A DNA stretch of 64,000 nucleotides, taken from NCBI RefSeq assembly GCF_005222205.1, contig NZ_CP032348.1:597001-661000 (forward strand), given 5' to 3'. This stretch comes from Azospirillum brasilense (lineage in GTDB: Bacteria > Pseudomonadota > Alphaproteobacteria > Azospirillales > Azospirillaceae). The notes below the pieces were generated by a model. It saw only the letters and a program-made list of their open reading frames with translations, did no database searches and was not told the DNA's origin. This document shows positions 53,942-62,119 of the stretch, one piece after another (position 1 is the first letter of the stretch; each line of letters starts with the position of its first letter). A program made the translations under genes and the position numbers.

Positions 53942-54814
53942 ATGGATCTCTTTCCGCAGTTCCTGGCCAACGGGCTGGTCATGGGCGTGTTCTACGCGCT
54001 CTCCGCCCTCGGCCTGACGCTGATCTTCGGCCTGATGCGCGTGGTCAACTTCGCCCATGGCGAGTTCTACATGCTGGGCGGGGTCAGCGGCTGGTTCGTC
54101 ACCAATTACCTGGGCCTCGACTTCTTCAGCGGCCTGATCGTGGTCGCCGCCTTAATGGCCGCCGTCGGCTGGCTGGTCGACCGTTTCCTGATCGAGCGGG
54201 TGCGCGGCCAGGGTGAGGAGCCAGGCATCCTGCTGACCATCGGCCTGTCGATCTTCCTGGTCAACGGCACGCTCCTGCTGGTCGGCCCGGCGCCCATGAA
54301 GGTGGCCGGCGCGATGGCCGAAGGGCCGCTGTTCTTCGGCCCGATCGCGGTGACCAAGCTGCGCCTGCTCGCCGTGGCGGTGGGCATCGCGCTGATCGTC
54401 GGCGCCCATCTGCTGATCCGCCGGACCCGGCTGGGGGCGGCGATGCGCGCCACCTTCCAGGACCCGATGGCGGCCAGCCTCGCCGGCATCCGCACCGGCC
54501 ACGTCTACGCCGCCACCTTCGCGCTGGGCTGCACGCTGGCCGCCCTGTCGGGGATGCTGCTGGCCTCCATCTACTCCGCCCAGGCGTCGGTCGGCGGGCT
54601 GATCAGCCTGAAGAGCTTCGTCGTGGTGATTCTCGGCGGCATGGGCAGCTTCGCCGGCGCCATCGCCGGGGGCCTGCTGCTGGGCGTCGCCGAGGCGATG
54701 TGGGGCGGCTACGTCTCCATGGGCATGGTGGACGTGATCGGCTTCGTCCTGGTCATCCTGATCCTGCTGTTCCGGCCCCAGGGCCTGTTCTCGATCCGCA
54801 CGGAAAGGGCCTGA
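53942..54814 (+). CDS. HAAT-type ABC transporter permease LivH, system 2
   Basis: This is a 290-residue permease with eight or so membrane segments. The family opening is MDLFPQFLANGLVMGVFYAL, then LGLTLIFGLMRVVNFAHGEFYMLGG. Toward the end are VVVILGGMGSFAGAIAGGLLLGVAEAMWGGY and ILLFRPQGLFSIR. The start at 53942 was chosen because the family N-terminus begins there; the longer frame includes repeat-derived sequence. The next gene begins after a single base. Confidence 0.92.
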   Translation: MDLFPQFLANGLVMGVFYALSALGLTLIFGLMRVVNFAHGEFYMLGGVSGWFVTNYLGLDFFSGLIVVAALMAAVGWLVDRFLIERVRGQGEEPGILLTIGLSIFLVNGTLLLVGPAPMKVAGAMAEGPLFFGPIAVTKLRLLAVAVGIALIVGAHLLIRRTRLGAAMRATFQDPMAASLAGIRTGHVYAATFALGCTLAALSGMLLASIYSAQASVGGLISLKSFVVVILGGMGSFAGAIAGGLLLGVAEAMWGGYVSMGMVDVIGFVLVILILLFRPQGLFSIRTERA

Positions 54815-54815
54815 C

Positions 54816-55787
54816 ATGACCCTGGAACGCAACATCCTGCTGGCCCTTCTGGCCGGGGCGGCGCTTCTGCCCTTCGCGGTGACGGACCAGTACATCCTGC
54901 ACCTCGCCATCATGGCGCTGTTCTACGCGGTGCTGGCGAGCAGCCTCAATCTGGTGGTCGGCTATGTCGGCGAATTCTCGCTGGGCCATACCGCCTTCCT
55001 CGGCACCGGCGCCTACACGGCGGCGCTGCTGTCCACCCAGGCGGGGATGCCGATGTGGGTGACGATCCCGCTGGCCGGGCTGGTCTCCGCCGTCTTCGGC
55101 TTCGCCATCGGGGCGATCACGCTGCGCCTGCAAGGCCCCTATTTCGTGATCGTCACCCTGTCCTTCGCCGAGGTGCTGCGCATCATCGCCAACAACTGGA
55201 TCGCGGTGACCAACGGCCCGATGGGGCTGGCGGGCGTCGGCCAGACTCTCTTCGGGGACGTGGCAGTCACCGACAAGGCCGGCTTCTTCCTGATCATGCT
55301 GGGCATCGCGGCGGTGGCGCTCTACCTCTCCTACCGCTTCGTCTATTCCAACGCCGGGCGGGCGGCGGTGGCGGTGCGCGAGAACCGCTACGTCGCGCAG
55401 TCCATCGGCGTCGATCCCTTCGGCACGGCCATGCAGGCCTTCGTCCTGGGCGCCTTCCTGGCCGGCTTGGCCGGGGGCTTCTACGCCCACTACATCTCCT
55501 TCGTCGGGCCGGAGGTGTTCCGCTTCGCCTTCATGGCAACGATGATCATCATGGTTCTGCTGGGCGGCAAGGGCACGCTGATCGGCCCGCTGGCCGGTGC
55601 TGTGATCGTGACCGTGCTGGAGGAATACCTGCGCGAGGTGCAGGAACTCCGCCTCACCCTGTTCGGGCTGATCGTCATGGCCATCGTCCTGTTCCTGCCC
55701 AACGGCCTGATGGGCTTCATCGCCCTGCGCCGCGAGCAGCAGGCCGCCAAGCCGACCCTCAACGCCGCGAAGGAGCGAACCGTATGA
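54816..55787 (+). CDS. HAAT-type ABC transporter permease LivM, system 2
   Basis: This 323-residue permease carries the LivM pattern SSLNLVVGYVGEFSLGHTAFLGTGAYTAALL, LRLQGPYFVIVTLSFAEVLRIIANNWIAVTNGPMGL and MVLLGGKGTLIGPLAGAVIVTVLEEYLRE (about residues 40-70, 105-140 and 245-275). It overlaps the livG start by four bases and follows livH by one, so the transporter genes are translationally coupled. Confidence 0.92.
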   Translation: MTLERNILLALLAGAALLPFAVTDQYILHLAIMALFYAVLASSLNLVVGYVGEFSLGHTAFLGTGAYTAALLSTQAGMPMWVTIPLAGLVSAVFGFAIGAITLRLQGPYFVIVTLSFAEVLRIIANNWIAVTNGPMGLAGVGQTLFGDVAVTDKAGFFLIMLGIAAVALYLSYRFVYSNAGRAAVAVRENRYVAQSIGVDPFGTAMQAFVLGAFLAGLAGGFYAHYISFVGPEVFRFAFMATMIIMVLLGGKGTLIGPLAGAVIVTVLEEYLREVQELRLTLFGLIVMAIVLFLPNGLMGFIALRREQQAAKPTLNAAKERTV

Positions 55788-56572
55788 CGGCGACCACCGA
55801 CCGGCAGCCGCTGCTGCGCGCCGACGACCTGACCATGACCTTCGGCGGCATCACCGCGGTCAAGGACTTCAGCTTCCACATCGAGCCCGGCGAGATCGTC
55901 GGCCTGATCGGCCCCAACGGCGCCGGCAAGACCACCTGCTTCAACATGCTGACCGGCTTCTACGCGCCCAGCAACGGGCGGGTGCGCTTCAAGGGGCAGG
56001 ACATCACCAACCGCAAGCCGCACGCCATCGCCCGGCTCGGCCTCGTCCGCAGCTTCCAGAAGACCAACGTCATGAAGCGGCTGACGGTCTTCGAGAATGT
56101 GCTGACCGGCCATTACATGGCGAGCCGCCAATCCCTCCTCGCCACCTTCTTCCCCGGCGAGGCGGTGCGCCGCGCCGAGCGCGAGGCGCGGGAGAGCGCC
56201 GCCGCCATCGTCGAGACCATGGGTCTGGCCCAGCGCATGAACGCCCCGGCGCACCTGCTGTCCTGCGGCGAGCTGCGCCTGCTGGAGGTCGCGGTGGCGC
56301 TGGCCGCCAAGCCCAGCCTGCTGATGCTCGACGAGCCCGCCGCCGGGCTGAACAGCCACGAGGCCGGGACCTTCGGCGCGGTGCTGAAGACGCTGGTCGG
56401 GCGCAGCATCGACGCGCTGCTGATCGTGGAGCACAACATGGATCTGGTCATGTCGGTGTCCGACCGGATCGTCGTCCTCAACTTCGGCCGCAAGCTGGCC
56501 GAGGGCCGGCCCGCCGAGATCCTGGAGAACCGGCAGGTCGCCGAAGCCTATCTCGGAAAGGCCGCCGCATGA
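55784..56572 (+). CDS. HAAT-type ABC transporter ATP-binding protein LivG, system 2
   Basis: This 262-residue LivG-type ATPase has Walker A GPNGAGKTTCFNMLTGF, RLGLVRSFQKTNVM, signature LSCGELRLLEVAVAL (Cys in place of the second Ser/Gly position) and Walker B LLMLDEPAAGLNS with LIVEHNMDLVM. The start at 55784 overlaps the livM stop, with AAGGAGCG upstream. The unusual SCGE signature may matter for activity but occurs at a position tolerant in this subfamily. Confidence 0.92.
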   Translation: MTATTDRQPLLRADDLTMTFGGITAVKDFSFHIEPGEIVGLIGPNGAGKTTCFNMLTGFYAPSNGRVRFKGQDITNRKPHAIARLGLVRSFQKTNVMKRLTVFENVLTGHYMASRQSLLATFFPGEAVRRAEREARESAAAIVETMGLAQRMNAPAHLLSCGELRLLEVAVALAAKPSLLMLDEPAAGLNSHEAGTFGAVLKTLVGRSIDALLIVEHNMDLVMSVSDRIVVLNFGRKLAEGRPAEILENRQVAEAYLGKAAA

Positions 56573-57333
56573 CGCTGCTCTCCGAATCCCCTTCGCCCTC
56601 CGCCATCGCCGAGGCCGCAAACGCGCCGGTCCTCGCCGTGGAGGGCTTGCACGTCGCCTACGGCTCCACCGCGGCGCTGCACGGCGTGTCGCTGGACGTG
56701 CGGGCCGGCGAGACCGTCGCCCTGATCGGCGCCAACGGTGCCGGCAAGAGCACCATCCTGCGGGCCATCTCCGGCCTGCTGAAGGCGCGCTCCGGGACCA
56801 TCGTCTGGAACGGCAAGCCGATCGCGAACCTGCCCGCCGACCGCATCGTCGCCGCCGGCATCGCCCACTGCCCGGAGGAACGGCACGTCTGGCCGAACAT
56901 GACGGTGCAGGAGAACATCGCGCTCGGCGCCTATCTCTGCCGCTCGCGCGAGGAGGTGCAGCGGCGCATCGGCATGGCCTTCCACCGCTTCCCCCGCCTG
57001 CGCGAGCGGTCGCGCCAGATGGCCGGCACGCTCAGCGGCGGCGAACAGCAGATGCTCGCCATCGCCCGCGCGCTGATGTCGGAGCCGCGGCTGCTGATGC
57101 TGGACGAGCCCAGCCTCGGCCTCAGCCCGAAGATGGCCGACGAGGTGTTCGACGTGGTGCGCTCCGTCAACGCCCACGGCGTCACCGTCCTGCTGGTCGA
57201 GCAGAACATCCACAACGCGCTGGGCGTCGCCAGCCGCGCCTATGTGGTCAAGACGGGCCGCATCACCGCCAGCCGCCCCTCGGCGGAGCTGCGCGGCGAT
57301 CCCGACCTGCTGCGCGCCTATCTGGGCGGCTGA
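56569..57333 (+). CDS. HAAT-type ABC transporter ATP-binding protein LivF, system 2
   Basis: This 254-residue LivF-type ATPase has Walker A GANGAGKSTILRAI, AGIAHCPEERHVWPNMTVQENIALGAYL, signature LSGGEQQMLAIARAL and Walker B LLMLDEPSLGLSP with LLVEQNIHNAL. About 20 N-terminal residues precede the usual family start, so translation may begin later. It overlaps livG by four bases. The nicC operator and start follow within 90 bases. Confidence 0.92.
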   Translation: MTLLSESPSPSAIAEAANAPVLAVEGLHVAYGSTAALHGVSLDVRAGETVALIGANGAGKSTILRAISGLLKARSGTIVWNGKPIANLPADRIVAAGIAHCPEERHVWPNMTVQENIALGAYLCRSREEVQRRIGMAFHRFPRLRERSRQMAGTLSGGEQQMLAIARALMSEPRLLMLDEPSLGLSPKMADEVFDVVRSVNAHGVTVLLVEQNIHNALGVASRAYVVKTGRITASRPSAELRGDPDLLRAYLGG

Positions 57334-57369
57334 CGGCCGCAAGCGACGGCGAAAGGCCGTGTCACGAAT

Positions 57370-57389
57370 AATTAAACGAACGACCGAAC
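57370..57389. promoter_or_regulatory. Operator-like site 3 upstream of nicC
   Basis: AATTAAACGAACGACCGAAC shares ATTAA and the central CGAACGA with site 1, 13 of 19 core positions, though the right arm is degenerate. It lies 33 bases before the GTG start of nicC, where it could control a promoter internal to the operon. Confidence 0.5.
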
Positions 57390-57421
57390 AATTCTCGGTC
57401 GCCGTCCTTCAGGAGGCAAGA

Positions 57422-58645
57422 GTGCGAACCAACATGCGAATTGGCATCGTCGGCGGCGGCATCGGCGGCGTCGCGCTGGCCGGCAGCCTGCTCCAGCGCG
57501 GCTTCGAGGTCCGCCTGTTCGAGCGGGCGCCGGGCTTCGGCGAGATCGGCGCCGGCATCCAGATGACGCCGAACGCGGTGAAGGTCATCAAGTCGCTGGG
57601 CCTGCTCGACCAGATGCTGGCCGCCGGCTTCCTGCCGCAGTCGCTGGTCGGGCGCAACTGGCGCAGCGGGCGGGAGACCTTCCGCACGCCGCTGATCGAG
57701 ACCTGCCCGGTGCTCTACGACGCGCCCTTCATCCACATCCACCGGGCCGACCTGCACGCCATCCTGGCCTCGCTGGTTCCGGAGAGCGTCGCCCAGTTCG
57801 GGGTGAGCTGCACCGGCGTGCGCCAGGACAAGAGCACGGCGGTCGCCAGCTTCAGCGACGGCAGCGAGTTCGAGGCCGACCTGATCGTCGGCGCCGACGG
57901 CGTGCGCTCCGTCGTGCGCTCCGCCCTGTTCGGGCCGGAGGCCCCGCGCTTCACCGGACACATGTGCTACCGCGCCGTGGTGCCGACCGGCGGTGTGGTG
58001 GATTACGTCAGCCCCGACGCCTCCTTCTGGTTCGGGCCGCACAGCCACGTCGTGACCTACTACGTGCGCGGCGGCAAGGCCGTGAACATCGTGGCGGTCG
58101 CCGAAACCAAGGAGTGGGTGGAGGAGTCCTGGAACGCCCCCAGCAGCAAGGAGGAGATGCTCGGCGCCTTCCGCGGCTGGCACCGCAACGTGGAGACTCT
58201 CTTCAGCAAGGTGGATCAGGTCTACAAGTGGGGCCTGTTCGACCGCGACCCGATGACGAGCTGGTCGAAGGGCCGCATCACGCTGATGGGCGACGCCGCA
58301 CACCCCATGCTGCCCTTCCTCTCGCAGGGCGCGGCGATGGCGATCGAGGACGCCTATGTGCTGGCCGAATCCCTGAAGGGGCACGGCAGCGACGTGGCCT
58401 CGGCGCTGCGCGACTACGAGGCGGAGCGGCTCCCCCGCACCAGCCGCGTCCAGTTGGAGGCGCGGGAGCGCGGGCGGACCTACCACCTGCCCTCCCCGCT
58501 GGCCCAGGCGAAGCGCGACTTCATGTACTGGCTGCGCGGGCTCTTCAACCCGCAGGCCACCGGCATCCAGGCCAACTGGGTCTACCAGTACGACGCCCGC
58601 GCCTTCCGCCCGAACCTCTCCGCCAAGCCGCGCCTCGTGGCGTGA
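57422..58645 (+). CDS. nicC: FAD-dependent aromatic hydroxylase, 6-hydroxynicotinate 3-monooxygenase-like
   Basis: This is a class A flavoprotein monooxygenase of 407 residues. FAD motifs are IGIVGGGIGGVALAGSLLQRG with E in LFERAP, the DG motif in DLIVGADGVRSVVR, and the GD motif in ITLMGDAAHPMLPFLSQGAAMAIEDA. In the nicotinate route NicC converts 6-hydroxynicotinate to 2,5-dihydroxypyridine with loss of CO2. The next four genes match the rest of that route, which drives this name; alone it could be a salicylate-type hydroxylase. The start is GTG at 57422, placed 5 bases after AGGAGG; the ATG four codons later is too far from it. Confidence 0.82.
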   Translation: MRTNMRIGIVGGGIGGVALAGSLLQRGFEVRLFERAPGFGEIGAGIQMTPNAVKVIKSLGLLDQMLAAGFLPQSLVGRNWRSGRETFRTPLIETCPVLYDAPFIHIHRADLHAILASLVPESVAQFGVSCTGVRQDKSTAVASFSDGSEFEADLIVGADGVRSVVRSALFGPEAPRFTGHMCYRAVVPTGGVVDYVSPDASFWFGPHSHVVTYYVRGGKAVNIVAVAETKEWVEESWNAPSSKEEMLGAFRGWHRNVETLFSKVDQVYKWGLFDRDPMTSWSKGRITLMGDAAHPMLPFLSQGAAMAIEDAYVLAESLKGHGSDVASALRDYEAERLPRTSRVQLEARERGRTYHLPSPLAQAKRDFMYWLRGLFNPQATGIQANWVYQYDARAFRPNLSAKPRLVA

Positions 58646-58659
58646 GCGGGCGTCGCTTG

Positions 58660-58742
58660 CCCCCTCCCTAACCCTCCCCCGCTTCGCAGGGGAGGGGACA
58701 AAACTCCCTCACCTGCGAAGCGGGGGAGGGCCGGGGTGGGGG
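58660..58742. repeat. Family B intergenic palindromic repeat, copy 4
   Basis: CCCTCCCTAACCCTCCCCCG opens and GGGGGAGGGCCGGGGTGGGG closes. GCTTCGCAGGGGAGGGGACA and CTCACCTGCGAAGC form the inner stem. It sits between nicC and nicE. Confidence 0.85.
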
Positions 58743-58772
58743 TCAGCCGCAAGACCTCTCCAAGGACCGACC

Positions 58773-59528
58773 ATGACCAACAAGACCTATCGCATCGGCC
58801 AGATCGTCCCCAGCTCCAACACGACCATGGAGACGGAAATCCCGGCGATGCTGACCGCCCACGCGCTGGCGCACGGCACCCGCTTCACCTTCCATTCCAG
58901 CCGCATGCGCATGAAGACGGTGAAGAAGGAGGAGCTCGCCGCCATGGACGCCGAGTCCGACCGCTGCGCGTTGGAGCTGTCGGACGCCCGCGTCGACGTG
59001 CTGGGCTACGCCTGTCTCGTCGCCATCATGAGCATGGGCAAGGGCTACCACCGCGTCTCGCAGGAGCGGCTGCACGGGCGCACCGCGGAGAACGGCGGGA
59101 CGGCCCCGGTCATCACCAGCGCCGGCGCGCTCGTCGACGGGCTGCACGTGCTGGGCGCCAAGAGGATCGCCCTGGTCGCCCCTTACATGAAGCCGCTGGC
59201 CCAGCTCGTCGTCGATTACATCGAGCATGAGGGCGTGCAGGTCGCCGATTGGCGCGCACTGGAAATCCCCGACAATCTGGAGGTCGGGCGCCACGACCCG
59301 TCCCGCCTGCCGGGGATCGTCGCAAGCATGGACACCGCCGGGGTGGATGCCATCGTGCTGTCGGCCTGCGTCCAGATGCCGTCGCTGCCCGCCATCGCGC
59401 AGGTCGAGGCGATGACCGGCAAGCCGGTGCTGAGCGCCGCCGTCGCCACCACCTACGCCAAGCTGAAGGCGCTGGGCCTGCCGACGCGCGTTCCGGGGGC
59501 CGGCGCCCTGCTCTCCGGCGCCTACTGA
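58773..59528 (+). CDS. nicE: Maleate cis-trans isomerase
   Basis: NicE converts maleate to fumarate, the last step of the nicotinate route. The 251-residue Asp/Glu-racemase-fold protein starts YRIGQIVPSSNTTMETEIPA. The first catalytic Cys is in VDVLGYACLVAIMSMGKG and the second in IVLSACVQMPSLPAI, matching the two-Cys mechanism of maleate isomerase. AAGGACCG precedes the ATG. It is followed by nicD after 11 bases. Confidence 0.92.
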   Translation: MTNKTYRIGQIVPSSNTTMETEIPAMLTAHALAHGTRFTFHSSRMRMKTVKKEELAAMDAESDRCALELSDARVDVLGYACLVAIMSMGKGYHRVSQERLHGRTAENGGTAPVITSAGALVDGLHVLGAKRIALVAPYMKPLAQLVVDYIEHEGVQVADWRALEIPDNLEVGRHDPSRLPGIVASMDTAGVDAIVLSACVQMPSLPAIAQVEAMTGKPVLSAAVATTYAKLKALGLPTRVPGAGALLSGAY

Positions 59529-59539
59529 CGGGGGTTGCC

Positions 59540-60355
59540 ATGACCAGCAGCACCTACCGCTACGGCGCGAACGTCCGCGCCAACGGCATCCGCCAGCATT
59601 ACCTGCGCTACGGCGGCGAGGGGAAAACCCGTCCCGTGGTGATCGTGCCGGGCATCACCAGCCCCGCCGTCACCTGGGGCTTCGTGGCGGAGCGCTTCGG
59701 GCGCAACTTCGACACCTACGTGCTCGACGTGCGCGGGCGCGGCCTGTCGGAGGCGTCGGACGCGCTCGATTACGGGCTGGACGCCATGGCCGCCGACGTG
59801 ACGGCCTTCGCCGAGGCCCTGAACCTGCGCGACTACGCGCTGGTCGGCCACTCCATGGGCGCGCGCATCGGCCTGCGCGCGGTCAGCCGCCATGGCGCCG
59901 CCCCGGCGCGGCTGGTCATGGTCGATCCGCCGGTCTCCGGACCGGGCCGCCGTCCCTACCCGGCGCAGTTGCCCTGGTACGTGGACTCCATCCGCCTGAT
60001 GCGCCAGGGCGCCGACCTGGAGGCGATGCGGCCCTTCTGCCCGACCTGGACGGAGGACCAGCTCCGCCTGCGCGCCGAATGGCTGCACACCTGCGACGAG
60101 CGGGCCATCGTCACCGCCTTCAACGACTTCCAGACCGACGACATCCACGCCGACTTCCCGTGCATCCCCTGCCCGGCCCTGCTGATCGCCGCCGGGCGCG
60201 GCGACGTGATCCGGCCCGAGGAGGAGGCGGAAATCCGCAAGCTCCAGCCCGAGCTGGCCGTCACCCGCGTCGAGGGGGCCGGCCACATGATCCCCTGGGA
60301 CGACGAGGAGGGCTTCTACCGCGCCTTCGGCACCTTCCTCGGCACCGCCGTCTGA
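59540..60355 (+). CDS. nicD: N-formylmaleamate deformylase
   Basis: NicD hydrolyses N-formylmaleamate to maleamate and formate. The 271-residue alpha/beta hydrolase opens YRYGANVRANGIRQHYLRYGG. It has VIVPGITSPAVTWGFVAERF for the oxyanion region, the nucleophile elbow VGHSMGARIGL, and the catalytic His in VEGAGHMIPWDDEEGF. The start ATG at 59540 follows GGGGGTTGCC and lies 11 bases after nicE. Placement between nicE and nicX supports the role over a generic hydrolase. Confidence 0.9.
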   Translation: MTSSTYRYGANVRANGIRQHYLRYGGEGKTRPVVIVPGITSPAVTWGFVAERFGRNFDTYVLDVRGRGLSEASDALDYGLDAMAADVTAFAEALNLRDYALVGHSMGARIGLRAVSRHGAAPARLVMVDPPVSGPGRRPYPAQLPWYVDSIRLMRQGADLEAMRPFCPTWTEDQLRLRAEWLHTCDERAIVTAFNDFQTDDIHADFPCIPCPALLIAAGRGDVIRPEEEAEIRKLQPELAVTRVEGAGHMIPWDDEEGFYRAFGTFLGTAV

Positions 60356-60382
60356 CCGCCCATCCGGAGAGGGACACGCATC

Positions 60383-61429
60383 ATGCCCGTCAGTGACGCC
60401 GATATGGTCCGCGCCTGGACCCATGTTCTGACCCTGTCGAAGCTGAAGCCGCAGGAGGTGGTCACCGTCCTGACCAGCGACGGCACCCATCCGCAGACCC
60501 TGCGCACCGCCCTGATCGCCGCCTCGAACCTGGGCGCGCGGGTCAACCGGCTGGACCTGCCGCCGGTGAACGCGGAGCACGCCCACAGCCGCGACAGCCT
60601 CGCCTATCTCGGCACCACCCCGCTGACCGGAAACCGCGCCGCCATGGCCGCGCTGAAGGAAAGCGATCTGGTGCTGGACCTGATGACGCTGCTCTTCTCG
60701 CCGGAGCAGATGGAGATCCTGGAGAGCGGCACGAAAATTCTCCTCGCCGTCGAGCCGCCGGAGGTGCTGGTCCGCCTGCTGCCCAGCCTGGAGGACAAGG
60801 CGACCGTCGGCGAGGCGACGGCGCTGCTGAAGGCGGCGAAGGAGATGCACGTCACCTCACGGGCCGGCACCGACCTGCGCCTGCCCATCGGCGAGTTCCC
60901 GACGGTGCAGGAATACGGCTTCGTCGACGAGCCCGGGCGCTGGGACCATTGGCCGAGCGGCTTCGGCTTCACCTTCCCCAACGAGGGACAGGCGAGCGGG
61001 CGGATCGTCCTCGACAAGGGTGACATCCTGCTGCCGATGAAGTCCTACCTGACCTCGCAGATCGAGATGACGGTGGAGAAGGGCTACGTCACCGCCATCA
61101 CCGGCGGTTTGGACGCCGACCTGCTGAACGACTACATGGACGCCTTCGCCGACCCGGAGGCCTACGCCATCTCCCACATCGGCTGGGGCACGCAGAAGCG
61201 GGCGCGCTGGTCGACGCTCGGCCTCTACGACCGGGAGCAGACGCTGGGCATGGACGCGCGGGCCTTCGCCGGGAACTTCCTGTTCTCGCTCGGTCCCAAC
61301 AACGAGGCGGGCGGGTCGCGCACCACCGCCTGCCACATCGACATCCCCATGCGGAACTGCACCGTCAGCCTGGACGGGCGCGCGGTCGTCCGCGAGGGCA
61401 AGCTGCTGGCCGGAAAGGAACTGGCATGA
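60383..61429 (+). CDS. nicX: 2,5-dihydroxypyridine 5,6-dioxygenase
   Basis: NicX is a non-heme Fe(II) ring-cleaving dioxygenase that turns 2,5-dihydroxypyridine into N-formylmaleamate. The 348-residue protein belongs to the leucyl-aminopeptidase-like NicX family. The C-terminal metal ligands are visible as His in YAISHIGWGTQKRARW and the H-x-D pair in TTACHIDIPMRNC. GRWDHWPSGFGFTFPNEGQASG lies in the centre. GGAGAGGG precedes the ATG. It overlaps nicF by four bases, so the two are coupled. Confidence 0.93.
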   Translation: MPVSDADMVRAWTHVLTLSKLKPQEVVTVLTSDGTHPQTLRTALIAASNLGARVNRLDLPPVNAEHAHSRDSLAYLGTTPLTGNRAAMAALKESDLVLDLMTLLFSPEQMEILESGTKILLAVEPPEVLVRLLPSLEDKATVGEATALLKAAKEMHVTSRAGTDLRLPIGEFPTVQEYGFVDEPGRWDHWPSGFGFTFPNEGQASGRIVLDKGDILLPMKSYLTSQIEMTVEKGYVTAITGGLDADLLNDYMDAFADPEAYAISHIGWGTQKRARWSTLGLYDREQTLGMDARAFAGNFLFSLGPNNEAGGSRTTACHIDIPMRNCTVSLDGRAVVREGKLLAGKELA

Positions 61430-62040
61430 GTGTTTCGGAACAGGCCGTCTACGAGCGGCAGGGCTTCGGCCGGTCGCTGGGCATCCAGGGCCAGATCGGG
61501 CTGCTGATCGTCGATTTCGTCAACGGCTTCGCCGACCCGGCGGTGTTCGGCGGCGGCAACATCGCGCCGGCCATCGCCCGCACGGCGCAGGTGTTGGCGA
61601 AGGCCCGGCAGCGCGGCTGGTTCGTCGCCCACAGCCGGATCGTCTACGCCGACGACGGGTCGGACGGGAACGTCTTCTCCATCAAGGTGCCGGGCATGCA
61701 AACCCTGACCGAGCACGCCGCCATCAGCGCCATCGTGCCGGAGCTGACCCCGGTGCCGGGGGAGCTGGTGGTGCGCAAGACGGTTCCCTCGGCCTTTTTC
61801 GGGACCGGGCTGGCGCCGTGGTTGACACAGCGCGGCGTCGAGACTCTTTTGATCGCCGGAGCGACGACGAGCGGCTGCGTGCGGGCCAGCGTGGTGGACG
61901 CCATGTGCCACGGCTTCCGCCCGGTCGTCATGGCCGATTGCGTGGGCGACCGCGCCCTGGCGCCGCACGAGGCCAACCTGTTCGACATCGGCCAGAAATA
62001 CGGTGACGTGGTTCCGGCGGAGCGCGTTCTCGCCTTGTGA
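61426..62040 (+). CDS. nicF: Maleamate amidohydrolase
   Basis: NicF hydrolyses maleamate to maleate and ammonia. The 204-residue isochorismatase-fold enzyme has the triad Asp in IGLLIVDFVNGFADP, Lys in VVRKTVPSAFFGTGL and Cys in IAGATTSGCVRASVVDAM. Its start overlaps the nicX stop codon. Together with nicC, X, D and E it completes the route from 6-hydroxynicotinate to fumarate, formate and ammonia. Confidence 0.93.
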   Translation: MSVSEQAVYERQGFGRSLGIQGQIGLLIVDFVNGFADPAVFGGGNIAPAIARTAQVLAKARQRGWFVAHSRIVYADDGSDGNVFSIKVPGMQTLTEHAAISAIVPELTPVPGELVVRKTVPSAFFGTGLAPWLTQRGVETLLIAGATTSGCVRASVVDAMCHGFRPVVMADCVGDRALAPHEANLFDIGQKYGDVVPAERVLAL

Positions 62041-62119
62041 GACGCGGCCGGGGTTGAAAGGAGGATCGCGCGTTGCACCATGTTAGACTTTCCATCCGAA
62101 GAGTGCCGCCGGGAGTGAG

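Noticed and set aside
42126..57333. Branched-chain amino acid uptake as the role of the two HAAT systems
   Set aside because: The family name alone suggests it, but both sit inside catabolic gene groups and one shares operators with nicC, so the substrate is left open.
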